Positions 30,297 to 41,218 of a stretch of DNA of 52,511 nt are shown here, in pieces. The DNA comes from Thiofilum flexile DSM 14609. Its GTDB lineage: Bacteria; Pseudomonadota; Gammaproteobacteria; Thiotrichales; Thiotrichaceae. The first letter of the stretch is position 1. The number at the start of each line of letters is the position of its first letter. The notes beneath the pieces were generated by a model. It ran no database searches. It was not told where the DNA came from and saw only the letters and a list, made by a program, of their open reading frames with translations. The stretch spans positions 1-52,511 of the forward strand of contig NZ_KB904760.1 in the NCBI RefSeq assembly GCF_000380185.1. Reading direction: 5' to 3'. The position numbers were made by a program, and so were the translations under genes.

Positions 30297-30432
30297 TCTA
30301 AAAATCACCCTACTCTTTTTTAATTCCCCTAAGCCAATAAAAAGGCTTAAAATACCTCCGCTTGCCGAGGGACAGAATAATCAATGTACTTGATATTCTA
30401 TTTTATCTTTTATTTTTAAGAGACATTCCACT

Positions 30433-31080
30433 ATGTCAAAAACCCCAAATGCATCGAGTAAAGTAATCGGGCGAATCAGAAGAATTAATGAAGCAAAAAT
30501 TCTAAAAGCAGCCGAATTAGAGTTTGCCGAGCAAGGCTATCAAGGGTCTAGTATTAATAAAATTGCTCAACGTGCCGAACTACCTAAAGCCAATATTCAT
30601 TATTATTTTGGGAGTAAGCAGGAGCTTTATCTCAAAGTCCTCGAAACTACCCATAAACTATGGGATCAAACCCTCAATGATTTTAAGCCCGAAGATGATC
30701 CCCACCAAGTGCTGAGCACTTATATCCAGCATAAAATGGCGTTGGCTCAATCTCACCCTCTCGCCTCACGTATTTTTGCCAAGGAAGTTTTAAGTGGCGC
30801 ACCCGAATTAAAGCTGTACTTAGACAAAGGCTATAAGGAGTGGTTTCAGGGACGTGTTGCGGTCATTGAGGCTTGGATTGAACAAGGCAAAATACGCCCG
30901 ATTAATCCGGTACATTTTATTTTTTTACTGTGGGCGACGACCCAGCATTATGCAGATTTTGAGACTCAGATTTTAGCCGCAATGGGTAAGCGTAAACTCA
31001 CGCAAAAAGATTACGATCTGGCTAGCCAGACCTTAATTGAGGTGATTTTAAAAGGTTGTGGTTTAACCACTCAAGCCTAA
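30433..31080 (+). CDS. rutR: TetR-family regulator, RutR-like
   Basis: 215 aa. The N-terminal helix-turn-helix is at about 20-65 (ILKAAELEFAEQGYQGSSINKIAQRAELPKANIHYYF). The C-terminal domain, with SHPLASRIFAKEVLSGAP and FLLWATTQHYADFETQI, is the YcdC/RutR ligand domain that senses uracil or thymine in E. coli. It follows the nucleobase permease by 209 bp on the same strand, and the permease is a likely target. No rut catabolic genes are in the window. Confidence 0.82.
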   Translation: MSKTPNASSKVIGRIRRINEAKILKAAELEFAEQGYQGSSINKIAQRAELPKANIHYYFGSKQELYLKVLETTHKLWDQTLNDFKPEDDPHQVLSTYIQHKMALAQSHPLASRIFAKEVLSGAPELKLYLDKGYKEWFQGRVAVIEAWIEQGKIRPINPVHFIFLLWATTQHYADFETQILAAMGKRKLTQKDYDLASQTLIEVILKGCGLTTQA

Positions 31081-31084
31081 AACC

Positions 31085-31110
31085 TAGAGAGTAGTAATAA
31101 CTACTCTCTA
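31085..31110. terminator. Bidirectional hairpin between rutR-like and thiolase genes
   Basis: TAGAGAGTAGT (31085-31095) pairs perfectly with ACTACTCTCTA (31100-31110) over a 4-base loop, in the gap between two convergent genes. There is no long T-run. Confidence 0.6.
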
Positions 31111-31131
31111 ATGCTAAGAAGCTCTTTCAGC

Positions 31132-32313
31132 TTATAGACGTTCAAAGATGGCAGCAATACCTTGACCACCACCAATACACATGGTGACGAGGGCATATTT
31201 GCCATTAACACGTTGTAGCTCATACAGGGCTTTAGTGGCAATAAACGCACCAGAGCAACCGACCGGATGACCTAACGCAATTGCGCCGCCATTCGGATTG
31301 GTTTTGGCTGGATCTAAACCTAAACCACGAGTTACCGCAATCGCTTGAGCTGCAAACGCTTCGTTAGATTCAATGACATCCATTTGATCTAAGCTTAAGC
31401 CTGCTTTTTTCAGTGCAGCTTGAGTGGCAGGGATAGGGCCTTCACCCATAATGTGATTCGGTACACCCGCGACCGCATAAGACACTAAACGCGCCATCGG
31501 TTTGTGGCCTGCTTTGGCGGCTACATCAGCAGCAGCTAAAACAAAGAATGCCGCGCCATCATTGATACCAGAGGCATTACCGGCTGTAACAGTACCATCC
31601 TTTTTAAAGGCTGGACGCATTTTAGCAAGGGATTCCATGGTAGTATCCGCACGACCATGCTCGTCTTGAGCGAAGGTGACTTCACCTTTTTTGGTCTTTT
31701 TAACAATCGGTACGATTTGTGACACAAAGCGTCCCTCAGCAATCGCTGCTGCAGCACGACGTTGTGATTCAACCGCAAACGCATCTTGCTCTTCACGGGT
31801 AATACCCCATTTTTCAGCTAGATTTTCAGCGGTAATACCCATGTGACCTGCGCCAAACGGGTCAGTCAATACGGAAACCATCGCATCAAATGCGGTGCTA
31901 TCACCCATACGCGCACCTGAACGTAAGGCCGGTAGCATATAAGTACCGCGTGACATCACCTCGACACCACCGCCAATACCATAGTCCGTGTCACCTAACA
32001 TAATATTTTGGGCGCTAGTCACAATGGCTTGTAGACCGGAAGAACATAGACGATTCAATTGCATAGCAACGGAATCCATAGGAAGACCTGCATTAATAGA
32101 CGCTACCCGTGATACATAAGCATAACGACTATCAGTAGGAATACAGGTACCTACGGTGACATAATTGATCTGTTGTGGATCAACATCAGAACGTGCAACC
32201 GCTTCTTTCATCACGATTCCGCCTAATTCAGCAGGTTCCATATCAGATAAAGACCCACCAAAAGCACCAATCGCTGAACGCACTGCACTAAGAACAACAA
32301 CTTCTCTGCTCAT
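31132..32313 (-). CDS. Acetyl-CoA C-acyltransferase (thiolase), PhaA/BktB type
   Basis: 393 aa from the ATG at 32311-32313, which has GAGGAGTG 8 bases upstream; the longer frame to 32385 adds a non-family leader. The nucleophile Cys90 lies in NRLCSSGLQAI, the active-site His in GGAIALGHPVGCSGA, and the second Cys in CIGGGQG. Biosynthetic thiolases condense two acetyl-CoA to acetoacetyl-CoA, the first step of polyhydroxybutyrate synthesis; BktB also accepts propionyl-CoA. No pha genes are adjacent, so the pathway is not fixed. Confidence 0.88.
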   Translation of the reverse strand: MSREVVVLSAVRSAIGAFGGSLSDMEPAELGGIVMKEAVARSDVDPQQINYVTVGTCIPTDSRYAYVSRVASINAGLPMDSVAMQLNRLCSSGLQAIVTSAQNIMLGDTDYGIGGGVEVMSRGTYMLPALRSGARMGDSTAFDAMVSVLTDPFGAGHMGITAENLAEKWGITREEQDAFAVESQRRAAAAIAEGRFVSQIVPIVKKTKKGEVTFAQDEHGRADTTMESLAKMRPAFKKDGTVTAGNASGINDGAAFFVLAAADVAAKAGHKPMARLVSYAVAGVPNHIMGEGPIPATQAALKKAGLSLDQMDVIESNEAFAAQAIAVTRGLGLDPAKTNPNGGAIALGHPVGCSGAFIATKALYELQRVNGKYALVTMCIGGGQGIAAIFERL

Positions 32314-32443
32314 GTAACACTCCTCATAGTTAAACGTTAGCAAGCTAAGAAAGCTAAGGGTAAAGTCAAACCCAATGAATAACAACTAGCCCATCGATTT
32401 TTTTGTTATGATTCTATGAAAATGTCGACAAACTATAAGGTTA

Positions 32444-32478
32444 GCAAGGCAATACGATAAAGATTACCTTGCTTTTTT
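32444..32478 (+). terminator. Terminator hairpin downstream of sppA
   Basis: GCAAGGCAAT (32444-32453) pairs with ATTACCTTGC (32463-32472) with one mismatch, followed by six T on the plus strand. The T-run side faces the plus strand although sppA, which ends 21 bp away, is on the minus strand. It may act in both directions. Confidence 0.5.
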
Positions 32479-32492
32479 ATATCCTAATATAC

Positions 32493-33449
32493 CTAATACA
32501 AACGGGGTTGTGGCGTGCTAGACTGCATAAACCACTGACTCACAGAAGTCCCTAATTGCTCAGAGATTTTTTGGTAAAAATCTTTTTCAGCGGTAAAGTT
32601 AACCATGACTGGCGCTTTGACCACTTCGCGAGCTACATAGCGCTCATCACCAATCTCATCGATTAAGCCCAAATCCTTTGCACCTTCACCCGTCCAAATC
32701 AAGCCAGTGAATAGGTCGGGATTATCTTTTAAACGCTTACCACGTCCCTCTTTCACTACATCAATAAACTGCTGATGGGTCATATTGAGCAAAGTTTTAA
32801 TATGTTCTACTTCTTTAGGATTCTCAGGCAAGAAAGGATCAAGCATACCCTTGTTTTCCCCTGCCGTGATTAAGCGCCGCTCAATCCCTAATTTATTCAT
32901 CGCCTCCACAAAACCAAAATTATCCATGCGTACCCCAATGGAACCCACAAGGCTGGCTTTATCGGCATAAATCTTGTCGGCGGCTACCGCAATGTAATAA
33001 CCACCAGAGGCGCAAATATCAGATATCACAGCATAAATAGGAATATCCTCATGTAAAGTTTTGAGGCGGCGAATTTCATCATTGATTTGCCCCGCTTGTA
33101 CTGGGCTACCACCGGGGCTATTAATCCGTAGCAATACCGCTTTGGTTTTAGGGTTCTCAAAGGCTTTGCGCAGGGAAGGAATGACCAGATCCGCACTCGC
33201 ATCAGCCTCATCCATAATCACCCCTTTAATATCCACCACAGCAGTAATCGCCGAGGCTTTGGCGGTGGTGTCACTCTTATCCGAACCCAATAAGCCGGCA
33301 ATAAAGACTCCTCCTATTACCAACAAATAGCCCCAAAACAATAGCTTAAAGAAGATACCCCAACGCCGCGACCGACGCTGTTCTTTAAGTCCTTCTAGCG
33401 CAATGGTTTTTAAAGCATCAATAGCCTGTGTATTGTTTTCATTATCCAT
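32493..33449 (-). CDS. sppA: Signal peptide peptidase SppA, short type
   Basis: 318 aa. One N-terminal transmembrane anchor (about 28-50) precedes a single peptidase S49 domain. The catalytic Ser is in DICASGGYYIAVAADKIYA, followed by SLVGSIGV, as in the 36-kDa SppA form. It degrades signal peptides left in the membrane. It stands alone, divergent from xseA. Confidence 0.9.
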   Translation of the reverse strand: MDNENNTQAIDALKTIALEGLKEQRRSRRWGIFFKLLFWGYLLVIGGVFIAGLLGSDKSDTTAKASAITAVVDIKGVIMDEADASADLVIPSLRKAFENPKTKAVLLRINSPGGSPVQAGQINDEIRRLKTLHEDIPIYAVISDICASGGYYIAVAADKIYADKASLVGSIGVRMDNFGFVEAMNKLGIERRLITAGENKGMLDPFLPENPKEVEHIKTLLNMTHQQFIDVVKEGRGKRLKDNPDLFTGLIWTGEGAKDLGLIDEIGDERYVAREVVKAPVMVNFTAEKDFYQKISEQLGTSVSQWFMQSSTPQPRLY

Positions 33450-33558
33450 ATTAGCGAACTGAATCCTGTGTTATTCGTGATTATCAAATGTAAATACGTC
33501 ATTTTTCCCTATTGTACCTTACAATAGGCGCTACTCTAATTTTTATGCCAAGCAGATT

Positions 33559-34884
33559 ATGACCGATCAACGCCTCATCCTCACCGTGACGCAGCTTAAT
33601 AATGAAGTTAATCAATTGCTCAAGCAATCCCTTCCCCCACTTTGGGTCGAAGGTGAGATTTCTAATTTAGTGCGTGCTAGTTCCGGTCACTATTATTTTA
33701 CTCTCAAAGATGCCAGCGCCCAATTACGTTGTGCTTTATTTAAAGGGCGGCCTTTAGCTTTTAAGCCTGAAAATGGACAACAAGTGCTAGCTTTTGGTCA
33801 TACCGGTTTATACGAGCCACGCGGTGATTATCAGTTTGTCGTGAATCAATTAGAAATAGCGGGCATTGGCGCACTACAAATCCAATTTGAAGCATTAAAG
33901 CGCCGTCTGAATGAAGAGGGTTTATTTGCCACTGAACATAAAAAACCCTTACCCCTAATCCCTAAAACAATTGGCGTTATCACCTCGCCGACTGGAGCAG
34001 CAATTCGCGATATTTTAAATGTATTACGCCGCCGTTGCCCACACATTCCTGTGTTAATTTATCCGGTATTAGTACAAGGCCATTTAGCTGCGGAACAAAT
34101 TATTAAAGCCATCGCTCAAGCTAATCATACTAAACATTGTGAGGTATTAATTTTAGCACGAGGCGGGGGATCGATTGAAGATTTATGGCCTTTTAATGAG
34201 GAAAGTGTCGCGCGTGCTCTATATAAAAGTGCTATTCCCATCGTGACGGGTATTGGGCATGAAATTGATTTTACAATTGCCGATTTTGTGGCAGATCGTA
34301 GAGCACCGACGCCTTCCGCCGCAGCCGAATTAGTAGGGCCTGAAATTGAAGCATGGCGCAGCACGATTAATCAGTGGTCTACACGCCTACAACGCAGTTG
34401 GAGAAGATTACTACAAACTAAAACACAACAGCTCCAGCAACTCACTACCCGCTTAGGTCAGCAAAATCCTGAACATCAATTACAGCAAAAAACCCAGCGC
34501 CTAGATGAATTAGAACAACGCTTACAAGCCAGTATAGTACGCCTCTTAGCTCAAAAACGAGCTGAAACCAAGCAACTCACTACTCGCCTCAATACTCAAA
34601 CACCTACGAAACGCATACTGCAATCTCAGCAACACATTAGCCAATTACAACAGCACTTAACGCGCAGTATGGAATATCACCTCACCCAAAACCAAACGCG
34701 GCTGCAATCCTTAGCGGCTCAATTACAGGCTTTGAGTCCCTTGAATACTTTAGGGCGAGGCTATGCCATTGTGCAGAATGCTAATCAGGAAATAGTCAGA
34801 AGCACCCAACAAGTGCAGATCGGGGAAACACTCACCCTCCAACTGCAAGAGGGTATTATCAACAGTGTCGTGACTAGGAAATAA
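33559..34884 (+). CDS. xseA: Exodeoxyribonuclease VII large subunit
   Basis: 441 aa. The N-terminal OB-fold (about 8-100) contains LWVEGEISNLVRASSGHYYFTLKD. The catalytic core has GVITSPTGAAIRDILNVLRRRCP, ARGGGSIEDLWPFNEE and GHEIDFTIADFVADRRAPTPSAAAEL. A long coiled-coil Gln-rich region (about 270-400) follows, as in the family. With XseB it degrades single-stranded DNA. xseB is not in the window. Confidence 0.95.
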   Translation: MTDQRLILTVTQLNNEVNQLLKQSLPPLWVEGEISNLVRASSGHYYFTLKDASAQLRCALFKGRPLAFKPENGQQVLAFGHTGLYEPRGDYQFVVNQLEIAGIGALQIQFEALKRRLNEEGLFATEHKKPLPLIPKTIGVITSPTGAAIRDILNVLRRRCPHIPVLIYPVLVQGHLAAEQIIKAIAQANHTKHCEVLILARGGGSIEDLWPFNEESVARALYKSAIPIVTGIGHEIDFTIADFVADRRAPTPSAAAELVGPEIEAWRSTINQWSTRLQRSWRRLLQTKTQQLQQLTTRLGQQNPEHQLQQKTQRLDELEQRLQASIVRLLAQKRAETKQLTTRLNTQTPTKRILQSQQHISQLQQHLTRSMEYHLTQNQTRLQSLAAQLQALSPLNTLGRGYAIVQNANQEIVRSTQQVQIGETLTLQLQEGIINSVVTRK

Positions 34885-34886
34885 CC

Positions 34887-35054
34887 AAAAAGTCAGCGGG
34901 TATTGCTGGAGCAGTCTTGGCGGCATGAATGCCGCCTTGTAGCGTACATGGATGTATTATTCGGCGCATCCTTGCGCCTCTCTGGCTGGCGTGAAAAATC
35001 GTTCCTGACGATTTTTTTACAGCGGCTACGGAAGCAATACCCGCTGACTTTTTT
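34887..35054. repeat. Palindromic repeat element, copy B (168 bp)
   Basis: Perfect 20-bp inverted repeats (34887-34906 and 35034-35053 or so) enclose the same core as copy A: a GGCGGCA/TGCCGCC hairpin and a CTTGTAGCGTACA segment. About 60 bp extra (roughly 34957-35018) carries two more hairpins, GGCGCA/TGCGCC at 34963-34978 and AAAAATCGT/ACGATTTTT at 34994-35016. The latter, ending in a T-run, looks like a terminator. It sits between the convergent xseA and rlmK genes. Confidence 0.8.
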
Positions 35055-35075
35055 ATCCCAGTTTGCAGCTTTATG

Positions 35076-36044
35076 CTAACGCTGTTGAATCAACCAGCAA
35101 GCATGAATTTTAGGATTACGCTCGAAATCGACCGGCAGGGACTTCTGATGATAATCTGTGACCTGATAACGCTCGGAGATAATTGGGTCTAGCTTAAAGC
35201 GGCGAAAATTATTAGAAAATACTAATATCCCATTAGGATTAAGTATTTTCATCGCTTGATTAATCAGCCATACCTGATCGCGCTGTATATCAAAATCCGC
35301 TCGCATGCGTTTAGAGTTACTAAAGGTCGGCGGATCGAGGAAAATAATGTCGTAACGATGTGGGCATACGGGCAGCCATTCGGTCACATCGTCTTGAATA
35401 AAACGGTAATTTTCTACTGGTAAATTATTCAGGCGAAAATTGTCTTCTGCCCAATCGAGGTAGGTAGCCGACATATCCACACTATCGACTCGTACTGCGC
35501 CCCCTAAAGCCGCATGTACACTCACCGCTCCGGTATAGCAAAACAAATTTAAGACATGCTTATGTTTAGCGTTTTGCTGCATCCATAAACGCATCGGGCG
35601 ATGATCGAGAAATAGGCCGGTATCTAAGTAGTCGACTAAGTTTACTTTAAACTGAGCACCCTGCTCGAATACTGTCAGGGACTGCCCTGCACTCCCTAAA
35701 CGCTGATATTGCTCTAGCCCCTTTTGCATACGGCGCTGTTTAAGCACAATCCGCTCAGGTGGTACATTCAATACTTCTGGTAAGGTATTCAGCGCTAATT
35801 GTAAGCGCCGCTCAGCCACTTCAGGCTCAATGGTACTAGGGGCTGCATATTCTTGCACATGCAGCCAGTCGCCATAACGATCTATCGCTATGGCATACTC
35901 TGGTATATCAGCATCATAAATCCGATAAGCATTGGTTTGACCCGATTTAATAAAACCTTTGAGCTTACGCAGATTTTTTTGTAAGCGATTGGCTAAATCC
36001 GGTGCAATCTCTACTGCCTCTGCTAATGATGCTGTCTCAACCAT
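35076..36044 (-). CDS. rlmK: 23S rRNA methyltransferase, stand-alone RlmK (m7G2069 type)
   Basis: 322 aa. It aligns with the C-terminal half of E. coli RlmKL: YLDTGLFLDHRPMR, LNLFCYTGAVSVHAALGGA (SAM site), VDMSATYLDWAEDNFRLN, and IFLDPPTFSNSKRM (catalytic NPPY-like loop). E. coli carries this domain fused to RlmL; here the RlmL part is absent and the gene is free-standing. The m5C methyltransferase RlmI is related, but the DPPTFSNSKRM stretch favours RlmK. It follows the YebE-like gene by 3 bp. Confidence 0.85.
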   Translation of the reverse strand: MVETASLAEAVEIAPDLANRLQKNLRKLKGFIKSGQTNAYRIYDADIPEYAIAIDRYGDWLHVQEYAAPSTIEPEVAERRLQLALNTLPEVLNVPPERIVLKQRRMQKGLEQYQRLGSAGQSLTVFEQGAQFKVNLVDYLDTGLFLDHRPMRLWMQQNAKHKHVLNLFCYTGAVSVHAALGGAVRVDSVDMSATYLDWAEDNFRLNNLPVENYRFIQDDVTEWLPVCPHRYDIIFLDPPTFSNSKRMRADFDIQRDQVWLINQAMKILNPNGILVFSNNFRRFKLDPIISERYQVTDYHQKSLPVDFERNPKIHACWLIQQR

Positions 36045-36047
36045 ACC

Positions 36048-36743
36048 TTAGACGCCTTGTACCAGTGCATCAGGTAGACCTAGTGCCTGTTGTAGTTGGG
36101 CTAGATAAGCTTTTTCTGCTTCACTTTCTTCACCTACAACCACTTTAGAAACCAGATAGATCTCAATCGCAGCAGCCTTATCGTCATGGGCTAGTGCTGC
36201 AATATCGTTAACACTAGTCGGTTTAGTCATTTCGCTAAGAATCAGGTTATTGAGTTGATCGCCTAATTCATAATTTTTTAGTTGATCACGAATGGTGGTT
36301 AATTCAGCTTGATCAACATGGCCATCAGCTTTAGCAGCCGCAATCATGACCTTTAATAAGGTTTCAGGATCAAGACGAGTAGCCTCTACGGTATCTTGAG
36401 CGGCTGGTAAGGCAGGAGGTGCAGCGGTAGTAGACGCATCAGCCGCTTGTGCGGTATTGCCCCCTAATTGGCCAGATTGCCATTTTTGGTACATTTGATA
36501 CGCCATACCGGCTAAAGCAGTTACACTACCTACTTTCAGAGCGGTTGAAGTAGCACCTCTACCCCGTTGAGTACCCAATAACAAGGCTAATACCCCAGCC
36601 GCCATCGCGCCTGTTTTCAGTTTCGCCATAGGGTCATCGCTATTGTTAATACCTTTCAGTTGATCTTGTGCCATAGACTGCCCTTTTTGAGCCATGTCTT
36701 TGCCAGTTTTTAAGAATTGATCGACTAAATTTGCAATATCCAT
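36048..36743 (-). CDS. YebE-like DUF533 protein with TerB fold
   Basis: 231 aa from the ATG at 36741-36743, preceded by AAGGAAGAG; a start at 36779 would add 12 residues. The N-terminal half has a hydrophobic stretch (about 58-85, LKTGAMAAGVLALLLG) that may be a membrane segment. A Thr/Ala/Pro-rich linker leads to a TerB-like domain (about 125-225, LLKVMIAAAKADGHVDQAELTTI). The function of the family is unknown. It forms a tight operon with rlmK. Confidence 0.8.
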   Translation of the reverse strand: MDIANLVDQFLKTGKDMAQKGQSMAQDQLKGINNSDDPMAKLKTGAMAAGVLALLLGTQRGRGATSTALKVGSVTALAGMAYQMYQKWQSGQLGGNTAQAADASTTAAPPALPAAQDTVEATRLDPETLLKVMIAAAKADGHVDQAELTTIRDQLKNYELGDQLNNLILSEMTKPTSVNDIAALAHDDKAAAIEIYLVSKVVVGEESEAEKAYLAQLQQALGLPDALVQGV

Positions 36744-36874
36744 TATCTCTTCCTTTCCACTTTGGGTAAAAGTTGACAACTGCCAGTAGTAGCTTAATGC
36801 CTAATTAAGCTTAGCTCGAAATCGAGTGCGCGTCAGTAATACTCGTATTCTTAGTAGGACTGTTTTAAGTATTT

Positions 36875-37537
36875 TCAAACATTACTAGCAGCCATTCGAT
36901 CTTTGCTAAACCATTGTGCAATGGCACGCATCACCACACCATAGGTTGGCACAAAAATCAATAAGCTGACTAATAATTTCACCGCATAATCCACCGCCGC
37001 AATTTCAGGCCAATTAGCAGCCATGAAAGCATCTGAGCTTTGATAAAACGCTACGCCAAAAAATACTAATGTATCCACCAAGCCACCGATTAATGTTGAT
37101 AGTGCCGGAGCGACCCACCAGGCTTGAGTGAAACGTTGTCGTACTAAACTAAATACTTTGACATCTAACAGTTGCCCAATCAAATAAGCCAATAAACTAG
37201 CTAGGGCAATACGCGCAACAAAACTATTAAAGCTCATTAAAGGCGCTAACCCTTGAAACTCACCTTGATAGAAAATCACCGAAAATACATAAGACAGAAT
37301 TAAAGCCGGTAACATCGCAAAGAAAATAATTTTGCGTGCTAAAGCCACTCCATATAAACGCACTGTCAAATCAGTCGCTAAAAAAACTAAGGGAAAGGTA
37401 AATGCTCCCCATGTCACGGTCACACTGCCAAAACTCACTGGAATTTGTACCAGATAATTACTCGCTGCAATGACAAGGAGGTGAAACATCACCAAAATAG
37501 GTAAGGGATTGCGACTCGGCGCGAAGGACATATTCAT
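36875..37537 (-). CDS. yhhQ: Queuosine precursor transporter YhhQ (VUT family)
   Basis: 220 aa with about six transmembrane helices. The family motifs are TWGAFTFPLVFLATDLTVRLYG, LASLLAYLIGQLLDVKVF and PALSTLIGGLVDTLVFF. YhhQ imports preQ0 and preQ1 in E. coli. The start at 37537 is 7 bases from an AAGG that is part of a preQ1-I riboswitch, which supports both the start and the function. A second ATG at 37531 is possible. Confidence 0.92.
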   Translation of the reverse strand: MNMSFAPSRNPLPILVMFHLLVIAASNYLVQIPVSFGSVTVTWGAFTFPLVFLATDLTVRLYGVALARKIIFFAMLPALILSYVFSVIFYQGEFQGLAPLMSFNSFVARIALASLLAYLIGQLLDVKVFSLVRQRFTQAWWVAPALSTLIGGLVDTLVFFGVAFYQSSDAFMAANWPEIAAVDYAVKLLVSLLIFVPTYGVVMRAIAQWFSKDRMAASNV

Positions 37538-37544
37538 ATTAAAA

Positions 37545-37578
37545 CCTTTTTGTTAGTTGGGGGTGAGGGAACCCAAAA
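37545..37578 (-). promoter_or_regulatory. PreQ1-I riboswitch upstream of yhhQ
   Basis: On the minus strand the aptamer reads P1 5' arm TTGGG (37576-37572), loop TTCCCTCACC (37571-37562), P1 3' arm CCCAA (37561-37557), then the A-rich tail CTAACAAAAAGG (37556-37545). The GGTTC...CACCC loop and CTAACAAAAAGG tail match the preQ1 class I consensus. The AAGG that pairs with loop CCU in the pseudoknot is also the Shine-Dalgarno of yhhQ, so ligand should block translation. Confidence 0.82.
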
Positions 37579-37640
37579 GTCGGGCGGTGATTATAGTGAA
37601 GTATGTGTTAGATGCAATACCTACTCATGATGAACTCATC

Positions 37641-37678
37641 ATAAAAAACCCCCACCTAAGAATCTTATGGTGGGGGTT
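37641..37678 (-). terminator. Terminator of katG
   Basis: A CCCCCACC/GGTGGGGG stem (37649-37656 with 37669-37676) read on the minus strand ends in a run of six T. It lies 34 bp past the katG stop. Confidence 0.88.
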
Positions 37679-37711
37679 AGATAGTTACTCTATTGGCTAG
37701 ACTCGTAAAAC

Positions 37712-39955
<2,244 letters not shown>

Positions 39956-40096
39956 TTATATACAACCTATGACAACAAATCTTATTTTAACGTAGGAGGC
40001 TTTCATAAACCAAATGGATTGTATCTGACATATCGATCTTATTTTTGGATGATCAATAGGGTCATTTTTGGCATATTTTCTGCTTATAAATATTTT

Positions 40097-40519
40097 TTAT
40101 ACTAACCTAGCCATCACCGGATGATCCGGTTTTAACTGTAATAAATCCCAACGATTACCATAGAGATCCTCAAAGACGGCTACCATGCCATAATCCTGCT
40201 GCTGAGGTGGACGCACAAACCGGATACCTATGGACAACATATGCTCATAATCACGCCAAAAATCATCGGTATTGAGAAACAAAAATACCCGCCCACCCGT
40301 TTGATTCCCGATGAAATCCAGTTGCTCTGGCTTAGATGCCTTTGCCAAGAGCAGGCTAGCTCCCTGTGAGTTGGGCGGTGCAACCACAACCCAGCGTTTG
40401 TCCTGCTCTGGCTGAGGGGTATCCTCAATCAACTCAAAACGCAGCTTATTAACATAAAAATCAATAGCCTCGTCATAGTCCCTGACGACTAGGGCAATGT
40501 GAATAATATTTTGTTTCAA
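40097..40519 (-). CDS. VOC-superfamily (glyoxalase/bleomycin-resistance-like) protein
   Basis: 140 aa. Paired beta-alpha-beta modules start with IIHIALVVRDYDEAIDFYVNKLRFEL and end with VFEDLYGNRWDLLQL, the usual VOC layout. The likely metal ligands are His7 and Glu in the FEDLYG region. The substrate is unknown. Divergent from the small membrane protein gene. Confidence 0.85.
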   Translation of the reverse strand: MKQNIIHIALVVRDYDEAIDFYVNKLRFELIEDTPQPEQDKRWVVVAPPNSQGASLLLAKASKPEQLDFIGNQTGGRVFLFLNTDDFWRDYEHMLSIGIRFVRPPQQQDYGMVAVFEDLYGNRWDLLQLKPDHPVMARLV

Positions 40520-40598
40520 TTGATAACTACCAACATGGTTACTAAAATCTATGACATTAGCTTAAATTTTCAATTACCAAGAATATGCGAGTTTACCA

Positions 40599-40940
40599 AT
40601 GCTTTTCTTTCGACTTCTAACTATTGCCATTTTTCTAGCTTTATTTATCTATACCAGCATTGTTATTACTAACCATGGGCTGAATCTACTACCGATCTTT
40701 TTCGGTGACATGGCAAAACTAGAGTGGCCAGGCCAATTTAATCTGGATTTTATGTTTATGTTCGCTTTTTCAGCGCTTTGGGTATCGTGGCGTCATCGCT
40801 TTTCTGGCTCAGGTCTGGCCTTGGGAGTTTTGGCTTTTTTTGGCGGTGCATTATTCCTGAGTGCCTATCTTCTAATTCAAAGCATTCGGGTGGGTGGAGA
40901 TACAAAAAAACTGCTACTTGGCGACAATCTCCTGAAATAG
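40599..40940 (+). CDS. Small membrane protein, unknown function
   Basis: 113 aa with three predicted transmembrane segments (about 4-24, 45-62 and 72-95) and a short charged tail. It resembles LapA-type or other small inner-membrane proteins only in general form, and no family was recognised. No convincing ribosome-binding site was seen before the ATG. Confidence 0.65.
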   Translation: MLFFRLLTIAIFLALFIYTSIVITNHGLNLLPIFFGDMAKLEWPGQFNLDFMFMFAFSALWVSWRHRFSGSGLALGVLAFFGGALFLSAYLLIQSIRVGGDTKKLLLGDNLLK

Positions 40941-41035
40941 CCCCCCATACTGCCACCAACGACTATAACCAAAATGGTGCATGAAGTCATAACAGCAAAT
41001 ATCTAACCGGAGATACTCATCTAACTTTCACTCCC

Positions 41036-41078
41036 TGTCATGGTCGGCTTTATACACATAAATAAGCCCACCATGACA
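41036..41078. promoter_or_regulatory. Imperfect 43-bp inverted repeat upstream of the Liv-type operon
   Basis: TGTCATGGT...GGCTT (41036-41053) mirrors AAGCC...ACCATGACA (41062-41078) with one mismatch and one bulge. It lies about 40 bp before the sigma-54 promoter, a typical distance for an enhancer-binding protein. It could instead be the terminator of the preceding gene. Confidence 0.45.
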
Positions 41079-41118
41079 AGCACTTATGCTCTTCCTATCG
41101 CTCATCCATTCCGACGCA

Positions 41119-41134
41119 TGGCACACTTTCTGCA
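41119..41134 (+). promoter_or_regulatory. Sigma-54 (RpoN) promoter of the ABC-transporter operon
   Basis: TGGCACACTTTCTGCA matches the TGGCAC-N5-TTGCW consensus at all but one position, with GG and GC exactly 10 bp apart. It lies 85 bp upstream of the first gene. Nitrogen-status or specialised activator control is expected. Confidence 0.75.
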
Positions 41135-41218
41135 TATTCACTGCTCATATAAGCATTCTGTGTGTCAGTGCTGTTGAGTGACCGAAGGGTCGATTCTTAC
41201 CCCCAAAGGAGAAAATTG

